A DNA stretch of 64,000 bases, taken from Sulfuritalea sp. (lineage in GTDB: Bacteria > Pseudomonadota > Gammaproteobacteria > Burkholderiales > Rhodocyclaceae). A program made the position numbers and the translations under genes. Below the pieces are notes generated by a model, which worked only from the letters and a program-made list of their open reading frames with translations, ran no database searches and was not told the origin of the DNA. Below, piece after piece: positions 8,680 to 17,461 of this stretch (the stretch's first letter is position 1; every line of letters starts with the position of its first letter). The DNA is taken from contig NZ_JAFLDR010000012.1 in NCBI RefSeq assembly GCF_017302275.1, positions 56,165 to 120,164 on the forward strand, given 5' to 3'.

Positions 8680-9795
8680 ATGACAAGCATTCAGACCCGT
8701 CTTCTCGTCGCGCTGTGCCTTTGCGCGGCGCTGCTGGCGACCGGCACCGCGGCGCGCGCCGAGCGTATCAAGGACATTGCTTCCGTCGCCGGCGTGCGCG
8801 CCAACCAGTTGGTCGGCTACGGCATTGTTGTCGGTCTCGACGGCAGCGGCGACCAGACTACGCAGACCCCCTTCACGGTGCAGAGCATGATCAGCATGCT
8901 GTCGGCACTGGGCGTCAACCTGCCGCCCGGCCAGTCCCTGCAGTTGAAGAATGTCGCCGCCGTGATGGTCACCGCCAGCCTGCCCGCCTTCGCGCGCACC
9001 GGGCAGGCCATCGACATCACCGTGTCGTCGATCGGCAATGCCAAGAGCCTGAAGGGCGGCACCTTGATCCTGACACCCTTGAAGGGAGCGGATGGGCAGA
9101 TTTACGCGATGGCCCAGGGCAATGTCGCGGTGATCGGCGCCGGCGCCACCAGTGCCGGGTCCAAGGTGACGGTCAATCACCTGTCGGTGGGGCGCATCGC
9201 CGCGGGCGCGACGGTGGAACGGGAAGTGCCGATGCCGCTGGGGCAGGGCGAGTTCGTCCATTTCGAGTTGAACACGACCGATTTCGGCACCGCCCAGCAA
9301 GTGGTGGAGGCCATCAATCGCGCCTTGCCGGGTACCGCCACGGCTGCTGACGGTCGTCAGGTCAAGGTACGCGCACCCGTGAATCCCGACGAGCGGGTCA
9401 GCTTCATCGGGCGCATTGAAAGCATCGAGGTGACGCCGGCGAAAATGGCGGCCAAGGTGATCGTCAACAGTCGCACCGGATCGGTCGTGATGAACCAGGC
9501 CGTGCTGCTCGAAAGCTGTGCGGTGGCCCATGGCGCCCTCTCGGTTTCGGTGAGCACGGAAAACACCGTGAGCCAGCCGGGTGCGCTATCCGCCGGCCAG
9601 ACCGCGGGTGTAGCGAACTCGCAAATCGAGATCAAGCAGGAAGGGGGCGCGTTGATGAACGTCAAGGGCAGCGCCAGTCTTGCGGAGATCGTCCGGGCAC
9701 TGAACTCGCTCGGCGCCAATCCGCAGGATCTGATCGCGATCCTGCAGGCCATGAAGTCGGCCGGGGCGCTGCGCGCCGAACTGGAAATCATCTGA
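8680..9795 (+). CDS. flgI: Flagellar P-ring protein FlgI
   Basis: FlgI is the periplasmic P-ring subunit, assembled with help from FlgA. It has 371 residues with a cleavable Sec signal ending near AARAE. The mature start ERIKDIASVAGVRANQLVGY and GIVVGLDGSGDQT is diagnostic. Further motifs are FTVQSMISMLSALGVNLPPG, KNVAAVMVTASLPAFARTGQ, GGTLILTPLKGADGQIYAMA and the end LNSLGANPQDLIAILQAMKS plus AGALRAELEII. A GAGGA ribosome site precedes the start. It is complete and ordinary in length. Confidence 0.96.
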   Translation: MTSIQTRLLVALCLCAALLATGTAARAERIKDIASVAGVRANQLVGYGIVVGLDGSGDQTTQTPFTVQSMISMLSALGVNLPPGQSLQLKNVAAVMVTASLPAFARTGQAIDITVSSIGNAKSLKGGTLILTPLKGADGQIYAMAQGNVAVIGAGATSAGSKVTVNHLSVGRIAAGATVEREVPMPLGQGEFVHFELNTTDFGTAQQVVEAINRALPGTATAADGRQVKVRAPVNPDERVSFIGRIESIEVTPAKMAAKVIVNSRTGSVVMNQAVLLESCAVAHGALSVSVSTENTVSQPGALSAGQTAGVANSQIEIKQEGGALMNVKGSASLAEIVRALNSLGANPQDLIAILQAMKSAGALRAELEII

Positions 9796-9873
9796 GCGTG
9801 GCGGCAATGGAGGCAATTGCGGCTTTTCTTTCTCGATTGCCGGCCTCGTGAGCGCGGCATCCTGCTCTCTGCC

Positions 9874-10833
9874 ATGACCACCGCCAATTCCACCGCCGGT
9901 ATCAGCGTGTCCTCGAACGTCCTCGATACCGGCGCCCTGGTCAATCTCAAGCGCCAGGCAAAATCCGGCGATCCCGCGGCCAACAAGGCCGTGGCGAAGC
10001 AGTTCGAAGCGCTTTTCATGCAAATGGTGTTGAAGTCGATGCGCGCGGCGACGCCGCGCGAAGGGCTGCTCGACAGCGAGCCGGGGCGCCTTTACGAGTC
10101 GCTGCTCGACCAGCAGCTCAGCCTAAACCTCGGCGGCGGCAAACGCGGGCTCGGGCTGGCGGAGATGATCGAGGCGCAATTGAATCGCCAGATTGCGCCG
10201 CTGCCGACCTCGTCCGAGGGCCTGCCGCTGCAGCGCGCACCGCGCGCGTTTCCGCTGCCGGAGCAGAAGGCGCTGCCCATGCGCATCGAGGCCGCCATCA
10301 ATCCGCGTTCCGACGCAAACGTTGCCGTGTCGCCAGCGCCGACTTCCGTGATGGAAGTCACCACGGCGCAGCGAAAGTTCGTCGATCGCCTGCTGCCGTC
10401 GGCGCTTGCCGCCGAACGCAGTACCGGCATACCGGCCCATTTCATGATGGCGCAGGCCGCGCTGGAAACCGGGTGGGGCCGCCACGAGCCCGTCCGGCGC
10501 GATGGCAGCGCCAGCTTCAATATCTTCGGCATCAAGGCCGGTGCGGGCTGGAACGGCCCGACGGTCGAGGCAAGCACCACGGAAGTGGTGGCGGGATTGG
10601 CGCAGACCCGGGTCGAGCGCTTCCGCGCCTACGCGTCCTACGAGCAGTCGTTCAACGACTACGCCAGGCTCCTCAAGGACAATCCGCGCTATGCCGACGT
10701 GCTCGGCGTGCGCGAGCCGGACCGCTTCGCGCGCGGCCTGCAGGCGGCGGGCTATGCGACCGATCCGCAGTACGCCAGCAAACTGGAGCGCATCATCGGC
10801 GGGCCCGCGCTGCAGCAGGCCATGAACGGCTGA
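9874..10833 (+). CDS. flgJ: Flagellar rod-cap and muramidase FlgJ
   Basis: FlgJ guides rod assembly and opens the peptidoglycan for it. The 319 residues from ATG 9874 have two parts. The N-terminal rod-binding domain contains NKAVAKQFEALFMQMVLKSM and RAATP. The C-terminal glucosaminidase/muramidase domain contains FVDRLLPSALAAERSTGIPA, MMAQAALETGWGRHE, FNIFGIKAG and RFRAYASYEQSFNDYARLL. The Glu in ALETGWG is the expected catalytic acid. This dual-domain form is typical of beta- and gammaproteobacteria. The ribosome site is weak, and an in-frame TTG at 9817 with a nearby GGAGG is an alternative start. Confidence 0.93.
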   Translation: MTTANSTAGISVSSNVLDTGALVNLKRQAKSGDPAANKAVAKQFEALFMQMVLKSMRAATPREGLLDSEPGRLYESLLDQQLSLNLGGGKRGLGLAEMIEAQLNRQIAPLPTSSEGLPLQRAPRAFPLPEQKALPMRIEAAINPRSDANVAVSPAPTSVMEVTTAQRKFVDRLLPSALAAERSTGIPAHFMMAQAALETGWGRHEPVRRDGSASFNIFGIKAGAGWNGPTVEASTTEVVAGLAQTRVERFRAYASYEQSFNDYARLLKDNPRYADVLGVREPDRFARGLQAAGYATDPQYASKLERIIGGPALQQAMNG

Positions 10834-10855
10834 TCAGCTTGCCTGGTCTGCCTGC

Positions 10856-10872
10856 TTGGCACGCCAGTTGCT
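10856..10872 (+). promoter_or_regulatory. Sigma-54 promoter of flgK (full consensus match)
   Basis: TTGGCACGCCAGTTGCT fits YTGGCACG-N4-TTGCW at every defined position, with GG at 10858-10859 and GC at 10870-10871. The predicted start of transcription is near 10882, giving a leader of about 58 bases before the flgK ATG. It lies in the 106-base gap after flgJ, indicating that flgKL and the following lipoprotein gene form a separate sigma-54 (RpoN) transcript. Confidence 0.82.
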
Positions 10873-10897
10873 AAATCTCCCGTGAGTGCTCAACTAG

Positions 10898-10912
10898 CGG
10901 CAATTCTTGCCG
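10898..10912 (+). promoter_or_regulatory. Hairpin in the flgK leader
   Basis: CGGCAA-TTC-TTGCCG forms a 6-bp stem with a 3-base loop, lying between the predicted transcription start and the flgK ribosome site (GGAG, 10931-10934). It could be a DNA operator or a leader RNA structure. No function can be assigned from sequence alone. Confidence 0.35.
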
Positions 10913-10939
10913 TTATATGGGTTTAATCGTGGAGCGATC

Positions 10940-12868
10940 ATGAGTATCTTCGGTATCGGCGTCAGCGGGCTCAGCGCGGCACAAGCCGGTTTGCTGACGA
11001 CCAGCCACAACATTTCGAATGCCGCCACGCCGGGCTACAGCCGGCAGGTGATCGTCCAGGGAACCAATTCCCACCTGTTCACCGGCGCGGGTTTTCTGGG
11101 GCAGGGCGCGCACGTGGAGACCGTGCGGCGTGTCTACGACGAGTTTCTCGGTCGCCAGGTGCTGAATGCCGAAATGGGCGCGGCCGAGATGGAAAGCTAT
11201 TCTGCCCAGATCAGCCAGATCGACAATCTGCTGGCCGATCCGGCTGCCGGGCTTTCGTCGGCGCTGGCTTCGTTCTTCAAGGGCGTGCAGGATGTTGCCG
11301 CCAATCCGACTTCCGTCGCTGCGCGTCAGTCCATGCTTTCCGCGAGTCAGGCCCTGACCGCGCGCTTCCAGGGACTTGACGAGCGCTTGACGGATATTCG
11401 CGAGGGCGTCAACCAGCAGATAGCCGCCCAGATCACGCAAATCAACACCTTCAGCACCCAGCTGGCGGACATCAACCAGCGCATCATCCTGGCGCGGGCG
11501 GCGGGCACCGGACAACAGCCGAACGACCTGCTCGACCAGCGCGACCAGATGTTAAGGGATCTGAACAAACTGGTGCGGGTCAGCACGGTGACGCAAGGCG
11601 ACGGCAGCATCAATGTATTTGTCGGCAGCGGCCAGCCGCTGGTGGTCGGCAGCCAGTCCTATCAACTGCGGGCGGTCAGCGCACCCGAGGAGCCGGAGCG
11701 CGTTTCGGTCGGAATAGTCGGCGCCGGCGGTACGGTGCAGGTCTTGTCGGACGCACAGATTACCGGGGGTAGCCTGGGTGGCGTGCTCGCCTTTCGCAGC
11801 CAGTCGCTCGACGAAGCGCAGAACGCACTGGGCCGGATTGCCCTGACCCTGGCCAGGGATGTCAATGAGCAGCATCGGCTGGGCCAGGACTTGGCCGGCG
11901 CGCCGGGCCAGGCCTTTTTCAGCGTCGCATCACCATCGGTCCGTGCCAGCAGCCTGAATACCGGAGCCGGAGCGCCGGCCGTCAGTATCGATGCAACGAG
12001 CATCGCGGAATTGACCACCAGCGACTACCGGCTCAGCTTTGTCGGCGGCAACTACCGCTTGACGCGCCTGGCGGACAGCCAGGTGCAGACCTTCGCCACC
12101 TTGCCGCAGACGGTGGACGGGATGACGATCGCGGCGGGAACCTGGGTGCCCAACGCCAACGACAGCATCCTGATCCAGCCGACGCGACGGGGCGCGGAGA
12201 CGCTCTCGATGACGTTTTCCGATCCGCGGCAGATCGCGGCTGCGGCCCCGATACGCAGTTCGGCCGCGCTGGACAATACCGGCACGGCACGCATCGGCGG
12301 CGGAGTCGTCAACGGCCCGCCACCGACCGCGGCCAACCTGAAGAATACGGTCACCATCACTTTTACCAGCGCAACGACCTTTGACGTCGTCGATACGACC
12401 GCCGCGACCACGCTCGCCAGCGGCGTCGCCTATGCCACGGGAGCGTCGATCAGCTACAACGGCTGGACCACGCAGATCAGCGGCAATCCGGCGAGCGGCG
12501 ACGTGTTCACCATCGCCGCAAACACCAATGGCGTTGCCGACAACCGCAATGCCGTGCTGATCGGCGCCTTGCAGACCCGCAACACGATGGGTGCCAGCGC
12601 CGGGGGCGCGGCGACCGCCAGCTACCAGTCGGCCTATGCCCAGATCGTCAGCACGGTCGGCAGCAAGGCCAACGAAGTGAATGCGGTCGGCGCCGCCCGG
12701 CAAGGCCTGGTCGCCAGCGCGGAGGAAGCCCAGGCATCGCTTTCGGGCGTCAATCTGGACGAGGAGGCCGCCAACCTGCTGCGATACCAGCAGGCCTACC
12801 AGGCCTCGGCCAAGGTGCTGGAAGTTGCCAGCCGGGTGTTCGACGAGTTGCTGGCACTCGGCCGCTGA
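10940..12868 (+). CDS. flgK: Flagellar hook-associated protein 1 FlgK
   Basis: FlgK forms the first hook-filament junction layer. The 642 residues start at ATG 10940 (GGAG ribosome site): MSIFGIGVSGLSAAQAGLLT and NISNAATPGYSRQ, the typical N-terminal helix. A coiled N-terminal D1 region includes LLADPAAGLSSALASFFKGV and ARQSMLSASQALTARFQGLD. The C-terminus SGVNLDEEAANLLRYQQAYQ and ASAKVLEVASRVFDELLALG is the hallmark of FlgK. The central domain (about residues 340-540) is variable and Ala/Thr-rich, as usual. It is preceded by its own sigma-54 promoter and followed by flgL after 26 bases. Confidence 0.95.
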   Translation: MSIFGIGVSGLSAAQAGLLTTSHNISNAATPGYSRQVIVQGTNSHLFTGAGFLGQGAHVETVRRVYDEFLGRQVLNAEMGAAEMESYSAQISQIDNLLADPAAGLSSALASFFKGVQDVAANPTSVAARQSMLSASQALTARFQGLDERLTDIREGVNQQIAAQITQINTFSTQLADINQRIILARAAGTGQQPNDLLDQRDQMLRDLNKLVRVSTVTQGDGSINVFVGSGQPLVVGSQSYQLRAVSAPEEPERVSVGIVGAGGTVQVLSDAQITGGSLGGVLAFRSQSLDEAQNALGRIALTLARDVNEQHRLGQDLAGAPGQAFFSVASPSVRASSLNTGAGAPAVSIDATSIAELTTSDYRLSFVGGNYRLTRLADSQVQTFATLPQTVDGMTIAAGTWVPNANDSILIQPTRRGAETLSMTFSDPRQIAAAAPIRSSAALDNTGTARIGGGVVNGPPPTAANLKNTVTITFTSATTFDVVDTTAATTLASGVAYATGASISYNGWTTQISGNPASGDVFTIAANTNGVADNRNAVLIGALQTRNTMGASAGGAATASYQSAYAQIVSTVGSKANEVNAVGAARQGLVASAEEAQASLSGVNLDEEAANLLRYQQAYQASAKVLEVASRVFDELLALGR

Positions 12869-12894
12869 AATGGCATTGATCAAGGGGAGAACCC

Positions 12895-14190
12895 ATGCGC
12901 GTCAGTAGCGGAATGATCTTCGATGCCGGAGTCTCGGCCATCAACCGGCAGACCTCTTCGTTGCTGGCGACCCAGCAGCAGGTGTCGTCCGGCAGGCGGA
13001 TCCTGCGGCCCAGCGACGACCCGGTGGCCGCCGCGCGCACCCTCGAAATCCAGCAGGGTGCCGATTTCGTCGCCCAGTTCAAGCAGAACCACGATTACGC
13101 ATCGGCTACGCTAGGCCTCCAGGAGGCGCAACTGACCAGCGCCGGCGAAATCCTGTCGCGAGTGCGCGAACTCGCGGTGCAGGCCGGCAACACCAGCCTT
13201 ACCGCGACCGCGCGGCAGGGCATCGCCATCGAGATGCGCGCCAGCTTCGATCGAATGCTCGCCATCGCCAACTCGACCGACGGCTCCGGCAACCACCTGT
13301 TCGCCGGCTTCATGAGCGGGACGACTCCCTTCGGCGGGAACGTCGACAACATCATTGCCGGCGGCGAGATCATCTATCAGGGCGACGACGGCCAGCGCAG
13401 CCTGCAGGTATCGCCCAGCCGTTTCGTCGAGGTGAGCGAATCGGGCCGCGACCTGTTCCAGCGCATCGGCAGCGGCAACGGCTATTTCGCCACCGATTAT
13501 GCCGCCGGCAATACCGGGACCGGCATCGTCAGTTCCGGCACCGTGACAGATCCCGCCGCTTGGCAGGCGGCCACCGCACGCGATATCGACATCCGGTTCA
13601 CCGTAAGTGCGGGTGTCACCACCTATGACCTGGTCAACACCGCGAGCGGCAATTCGCTCCTGACCGGTGCCGCGGCGCCCGCGCCGCTGGTCAGCCAGCG
13701 CACGTTCCAGCCCGGGCAACCGATCGTGCTGAAATCCCAGGGGCTCGAGCCGGCCTTCGATCTCGGCGGCAGCCTGAGCGTCAGCGGAAGCCCGGCGAGC
13801 GGCGACCGTTTCTCCGTAAACCCGAGCAGTTCGCAAAGCGTTTTCGCGACGATTTCCAACCTCGTCGGCGCGCTGGAAGGCGTCGCGGCGACTCCGGCCG
13901 ACAATGCCAGGTACATCAACGAAGTCGCGTTCGCGCTGAACGACCTCGCCCGCGCCAGCGACAACATCCTCGGCGCGCGGGCCAGGATCGGCGCGCGCAT
14001 GAACGAGATCGAGTCGCTGGCAGGACTGAACGATGACCTCGGCCTCCAGTACCAGCAAGCCTTGTCCAAGCTGCAGGACGTTGATTATGCACAGGCGATT
14101 TCGGACCTGACGCGCAAGCAGGTGCAACTGGAAGCCGCGCAACAGTCCTTCCTCAAGGTTTCCCAACTTTCTCTGTTCAACTACCTGTGA
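12895..14190 (+). CDS. flgL: Flagellar hook-associated protein 3 FlgL
   Basis: FlgL forms the second junction layer, on which the filament is built. The 431 residues begin MRVSSGMIFDAGVSAINRQT and contain the flagellin-like N-terminal segment QQQVSSGRRILRPSDDPVAA. The C-terminus ARIGARMNEIESLAGLNDDL plus QYQQALSKLQDVDYAQAISD and QLEAAQQSFLKVSQLSLFNY is diagnostic. The GGGGAG ribosome site is strong. The stop codon overlaps the start of the following lipoprotein gene (TGATG), so the two are translationally coupled. Confidence 0.95.
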   Translation: MRVSSGMIFDAGVSAINRQTSSLLATQQQVSSGRRILRPSDDPVAAARTLEIQQGADFVAQFKQNHDYASATLGLQEAQLTSAGEILSRVRELAVQAGNTSLTATARQGIAIEMRASFDRMLAIANSTDGSGNHLFAGFMSGTTPFGGNVDNIIAGGEIIYQGDDGQRSLQVSPSRFVEVSESGRDLFQRIGSGNGYFATDYAAGNTGTGIVSSGTVTDPAAWQAATARDIDIRFTVSAGVTTYDLVNTASGNSLLTGAAAPAPLVSQRTFQPGQPIVLKSQGLEPAFDLGGSLSVSGSPASGDRFSVNPSSSQSVFATISNLVGALEGVAATPADNARYINEVAFALNDLARASDNILGARARIGARMNEIESLAGLNDDLGLQYQQALSKLQDVDYAQAISDLTRKQVQLEAAQQSFLKVSQLSLFNYL

Positions 14191-14672
14191 TGACACCGTA
14201 CCGCCAGCGCCGACTTTTGCTTGCCGCGCTTGCCGGGCTGCTTTCCGGATGCGGCGCAATGAACTATCCCGGACCGAGCGCCCTCGACGGCAACTTTCCG
14301 GCCCAGGGCCCGATCCTGCCCGACACCGCGCTGAACCTGACCAAATCGGTGCAGGTGCCTCTCGAAAAAATCGTCAACTGGGGGCTTTATGCGGGGGCGG
14401 CCTGGCTGATCCTCGATCCCCTGGCGCCCAACTGGGAGATCGAGCAGGCCAGTTTTCCGGAGCGCCATTTCCACCTTTCGCTCAAGATGAAACGGGTATA
14501 TGCGGGCGGCGCCGGCGAGGCCCGTGTCGTGTTCCACCAGCGGGCCAAGGACCTGATGCGGCAGAACGGATTCGACAGCTATGCCGTGGTCGAGTACAGC
14601 GAGGGGTTGGAATCCTCGATTCTGGGTTCGCAGCGCGTCGCGCGCGGGGTGATCCAGCTGGTACGCAACTGA
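14190..14672 (+). CDS. Uncharacterised lipoprotein co-transcribed with flgKL
   Basis: The 160 residues start at the ATG overlapping the flgL stop. A GTG one codon earlier is also possible. The signal MTPYRQRRLLLAALAGLLSG ends in the lipobox LLSGC. A region at about 50-75 (VQVPLEKIVNWGLYAGAAWL) is weakly hydrophobic, and the rest is soluble (HFHLSLKMKRVYAGGAGEAR, GFDSYAVVEYSEGLESSILG). No catalytic motif or known domain is recognised. The coupling to flgL suggests a role at the outer membrane in flagellar function, but that is inference. The motif AGCGCCGACTTTT lies within its first codons (14206-14218). Confidence 0.75.
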   Translation: MTPYRQRRLLLAALAGLLSGCGAMNYPGPSALDGNFPAQGPILPDTALNLTKSVQVPLEKIVNWGLYAGAAWLILDPLAPNWEIEQASFPERHFHLSLKMKRVYAGGAGEARVVFHQRAKDLMRQNGFDSYAVVEYSEGLESSILGSQRVARGVIQLVRN

Positions 14673-14676
14673 TCGA

Positions 14677-14694
14677 CGCCGGCATCAGCCGGCG
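14677..14694. terminator. Hairpin at the convergent flg/fli junction
   Basis: CGCCGGC-ATCA-GCCGGCG is a perfect 7-bp stem that overlaps the last codons of fliR and lies 4 bases after the lipoprotein stop. It separates two converging operons only 12 bases apart. No T-tract follows on either strand, so it is at best a weak or factor-assisted bidirectional terminator. Confidence 0.4.
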
Positions 14695-15473
14695 GCGGCG
14701 GCCCGCACCGACAGCTCCAGCAGTTCGAAGCCCCGGTTGAAGACCGATTCCATGGCGGCGCCGATATAGGGCAGCGTCAGCCAGAGCACCACGAAACCCA
14801 GCGCCAGCGTCACCGGGAAGCCGACCGCGAACAGGTTGAGCGCGGGCGCGACGCGCGACAGCACGCCGAGAGCAATGTTGGTGACCAGCAAGGCCGTGAT
14901 CAGCGGCAGCGCCAGCATCACGCCGAGGCTGAACATCATCGCCGCCGAGGTCACGATGGACCACAGCGCCACCGCATGGAAAGGCGTGGTGCTGACCGGC
15001 AGCAGCGTGAAGCTCTCTGCCAGCAGGGTGAGCGCAAGCAGGTGGCCGTTCATGGAAAGGAACATCAGGGCCGTGAGGAATCCGAGGAACTGGGTCATCA
15101 CTGGCGTCACGCTGCTGCTGGTCGGGTCGAAAAAGGTCGCGAAGGACAAGCCCATCTGCAGCCCGATCAGTTCGCCTGTCACATCGAGCGCCGCCAGTGC
15201 GATGCGCAGGGCAAAGCCCATCATGACGCCGATCAGCATCTGCTCGGCGATCACCGCCAGTCCCAGCCACGAACCTGCCTCGATCGCGGGTGTTGGTGGC
15301 AGGGCCGGGGCTAGCGCAAATGTGATTCCCAGCCCCATGACCAGGCGCACGCGCACCGGCAGCGCCGCGTTGTTGAAGACGGGAGTCATCGCCAGCAGGC
15401 CGAGGACACGCGTCAGGGGAAATACAAAAAGGCCAAGCCAGGCGTCGAGCTGTGCCGAGCTGATGCTGATCAC
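14685..15473 (-). CDS. fliR: Flagellar export apparatus protein FliR
   Basis: FliR is an integral membrane component of the export gate with FliP and FliQ. I start it at GTG 15473 (MISISSAQLDAWLGLFVFPL), which overlaps the fliQ stop by one base (TAGTG). This gives 262 residues, the family norm, whereas an in-frame ATG farther upstream would add residues within fliQ. Six or more hydrophobic segments are visible. Family motifs include FPLTRVLGLLAMTPVFNNAA, GLSFATFFDPTSSSVTPV and FAVGFPVTLALGFVVLWLTL. It is the last gene of the fli operon and converges on the flg block. Confidence 0.93.
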   Translation of the reverse strand: MISISSAQLDAWLGLFVFPLTRVLGLLAMTPVFNNAALPVRVRLVMGLGITFALAPALPPTPAIEAGSWLGLAVIAEQMLIGVMMGFALRIALAALDVTGELIGLQMGLSFATFFDPTSSSVTPVMTQFLGFLTALMFLSMNGHLLALTLLAESFTLLPVSTTPFHAVALWSIVTSAAMMFSLGVMLALPLITALLVTNIALGVLSRVAPALNLFAVGFPVTLALGFVVLWLTLPYIGAAMESVFNRGFELLELSVRAAAAG

Positions 15474-15742
15474 TAGCCAATGACCCCCGGTATTGACTCG
15501 TAAAGCCGGCGCATGTAGTCGGTCAGCATGGTGATCATCCACGGACCGGCAAGGATCAGGGTGACGAAAATCGCGATCAGCTTCGGCACGAACGAGAGGG
15601 TTGCTTCATTGATCTGGGTCGCCGCCTGGAAGATGCTGATGATCAGGCCGGTGACCAGCGCGGCGATGAACAGCGGCGCGGATATCAGCAGCGTCAATTC
15701 AACCGCGCCGCGGCCGATCTCGATGACCGTGGTCGGGGTCAT
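15473..15742 (-). CDS. fliQ: Flagellar export apparatus protein FliQ
   Basis: FliQ is a small export-gate protein of 89 residues with two transmembrane helices. The sequence [40 protein letters not shown] and [20 protein letters not shown] is textbook FliQ, including the QAATQINE motif. Its ATG overlaps the fliP stop by four bases (ATGA) and its stop overlaps the fliR GTG, so fliP, fliQ and fliR are tightly coupled, matching their fixed stoichiometry in the gate complex. Confidence 0.96.
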   Translation of the reverse strand: MTPTTVIEIGRGAVELTLLISAPLFIAALVTGLIISIFQAATQINEATLSFVPKLIAIFVTLILAGPWMITMLTDYMRRLYESIPGVIG

Positions 15743-16470
15743 TGTCCGAAACTCAGCACCAGCGAGCCGATCAGCAGGTTCCAGCCATCGACCAGCACGA
15801 ACAGCATGATCTTGAAGGGCAGGGCGACGATCACCGGCGACATCATCATCATGCCCATCGACATCAGGACCGAGGCGACGATCATGTCGATGATCAGGAA
15901 GGGAATGAAGATTATGAATCCGATCTGGAATGCGGTTTTAAGCTCCGACGTGACGAAGGCAGGGATCAGGATGCGCATCGGGATCTCGTCGGCCTTGGAC
16001 GGCGGCGCCTGCTTGGCGATCTTGGTGAATGTCACCAGGTCCGCATCGCGCACCTGTTTCAGCATGAAGGCCCGCAAGGGGACCGCGCCCTTTTCCAGCG
16101 CCTGCTGAAAGCCGATCCTGTTTTCACTCAGCGGCAGGTAGGCTTCCGCGTAGATCCGGTCACCGACCGGCGCCATGATGAAAAAAGTGAGGAACAGCGC
16201 GAGACCGACCAGGACCTGGTTCGGCGGCGAGGTCTGCGTACCGAGCGCATGGCGCAAGAGGGAAAAGACGATGATGATCCGGGTGAAGCTGGTCATCATC
16301 AGGATCAGCGCCGGGAGAAAGGTCAGGCTGGTCAGCAGCAGCAGGGTCTGGATCGACAGCGACCACTGGACGCCGCCGCCGGGAGCAGGCGTGCTGGTGA
16401 CGGCGGGCATCGCCTGGGCAAATGCCAGTGCCGGTGTCAGCAGGAGCAAGGCAAAAAAGCGTGCCTTCAT
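15739..16470 (-). CDS. fliP: Flagellar export apparatus protein FliP
   Basis: FliP is the main pore-forming subunit of the export gate. It has 243 residues with a cleavable signal ([20 protein letters not shown]). Conserved stretches are [55 protein letters not shown], the [19 protein letters not shown] segment and [20 protein letters not shown]. It overlaps fliO and fliQ by four bases each. It is complete and highly conserved. Confidence 0.97.
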   Translation of the reverse strand: MKARFFALLLLTPALAFAQAMPAVTSTPAPGGGVQWSLSIQTLLLLTSLTFLPALILMMTSFTRIIIVFSLLRHALGTQTSPPNQVLVGLALFLTFFIMAPVGDRIYAEAYLPLSENRIGFQQALEKGAVPLRAFMLKQVRDADLVTFTKIAKQAPPSKADEIPMRILIPAFVTSELKTAFQIGFIIFIPFLIIDMIVASVLMSMGMMMMSPVIVALPFKIMLFVLVDGWNLLIGSLVLSFGQ

Positions 16471-16883
16471 GACCGCGGCTTTCGCATGAGTTGCTCAAGC
16501 CAGGCCGGCATCGCTGTGGACGTCGGGCCGGGAGCGGCAGGCGGCAAGGCCTGGCGGGGGATTTCGGCGAGGGCGGACACGCGGCCCGGAGCGACTCCCA
16601 GCACCAGCCACGTGCTGCCCACCTCGACGATTACGACGCGCTCACGCCCGCCGACCGGCGTGGTGGCGACAATCCGCATCAATCCTGCAGCGGGACCTCG
16701 TTGCAGAGTCAGTTTCTTCAAGAGCCACAGGCTGCCGACCAGCAGGGCGAGTATGCCGACCAGCCCGAGCAGCATTTGCACCAGGTTGCCGCTCACTGTG
16801 GGTGGCGCGACGACCTGTGCCGTCGCTTCCGCGACCGGCAGAAACAAGGCGATGATAGGGAATAGTATTTTGCGCATGCGCAC
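16467..16883 (-). CDS. fliO: Flagellar export regulator FliO
   Basis: This is a 138-residue protein with a signal-like N-terminus ([20 protein letters not shown]), one transmembrane helix ([20 protein letters not shown]) and a cytoplasmic part with the FliO-type segment [36 protein letters not shown]. FliO stabilises FliP during export-gate assembly. Two in-frame ATGs (16883, 16877) are both possible starts. It is preceded by an unusual 110-base spacer with two hairpins, while it overlaps fliP by four bases. Confidence 0.9.
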   Translation of the reverse strand: MRMRKILFPIIALFLPVAEATAQVVAPPTVSGNLVQMLLGLVGILALLVGSLWLLKKLTLQRGPAAGLMRIVATTPVGGRERVVIVEVGSTWLVLGVAPGRVSALAEIPRQALPPAAPGPTSTAMPAWLEQLMRKPRS

Positions 16884-16993
16884 CTGAAAACACGACGCCG
16901 CGTCGTGATGAGTCGGCGACTATGGACTGGTGCGAGGATACGGCGTGCGCTGCTTGCGGTAGCGCGCAAGCAAAGGGGCTAAGCGCCGACTTA
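16884..16993 (-). promoter_or_regulatory. fliN-fliO spacer with two hairpins
   Basis: Hairpin 1: TGCTTGCG (16951-16958), 6-base loop, CGCAAGCA (16965-16972). Hairpin 2: CACGACG (16891-16897), CCG loop, CGTCGTG (16901-16907), lying 8 bases upstream of fliO. Both stems are perfect (8 and 7 bp). A copy of AGCGCCGACTT (16982-16992) lies right after the fliN stop. No T-tract follows either stem. The spacer could hold an internal promoter, an RNA processing site or an mRNA stabiliser. Confidence 0.4.
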
Positions 16994-17413
16994 TCAGCGA
17001 TTAAGCTTGCGGATGCGTTCCTGGGGGGTAATGATGTCTGTCAGGCGGATGCCGAACTTGTCATTGACGACCACCACCTCGCCCTGGGCGATCAGCGTGC
17101 CATTGATCAGGACGTCCATTGGCTCGCCGGCCAGTCCGTCAAGTTCGACGACCGATCCGTGCGCTAGCTGCAGCAGGTTGCGGATCGAAATCTTGGTGCG
17201 CCCCAGTTCCACCGTCAACGCGACGGGGATGTCCATGATCATGTCGAAGCCGCGCGGGGCCTGGGAACCCCCGGCATCTTCGGAAAACTGCTCGAATATC
17301 TGTGCCGGCTGGACGCCGGGTGCAGGTTGCGCCTCGGCCGCGGCTTGTTCGCCCATGGCGGCGGCCCAGTCATCATCGGAAACCTGCTGTTCGGCGGCGG
17401 TGGGGTCGTTCAT
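16994..17413 (-). CDS. fliN: Flagellar motor switch protein FliN
   Basis: FliN forms the lower part of the C-ring and docks FliH. It is 139 residues from ATG 17413 (GGAG ribosome site 8 bases before). A TTG nine codons upstream is in frame but less likely. The acidic N-terminal tail (about 1-60) is followed by the SpoA/surface-presentation domain: DIPVALTVELGRTKISIRNL, LQLAHGSVVELDGLAGEPMD, VLINGTLIAQGEVVVVNDKF and GIRLTDIITPQERIRKL. Normal length for betaproteobacteria. Confidence 0.95.
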   Translation of the reverse strand: MNDPTAAEQQVSDDDWAAAMGEQAAAEAQPAPGVQPAQIFEQFSEDAGGSQAPRGFDMIMDIPVALTVELGRTKISIRNLLQLAHGSVVELDGLAGEPMDVLINGTLIAQGEVVVVNDKFGIRLTDIITPQERIRKLNR

Positions 17414-17461
17414 TTCATGCTCCAGACATCGTTGAGGCAAACGGGACGTCGGTCATGATAA

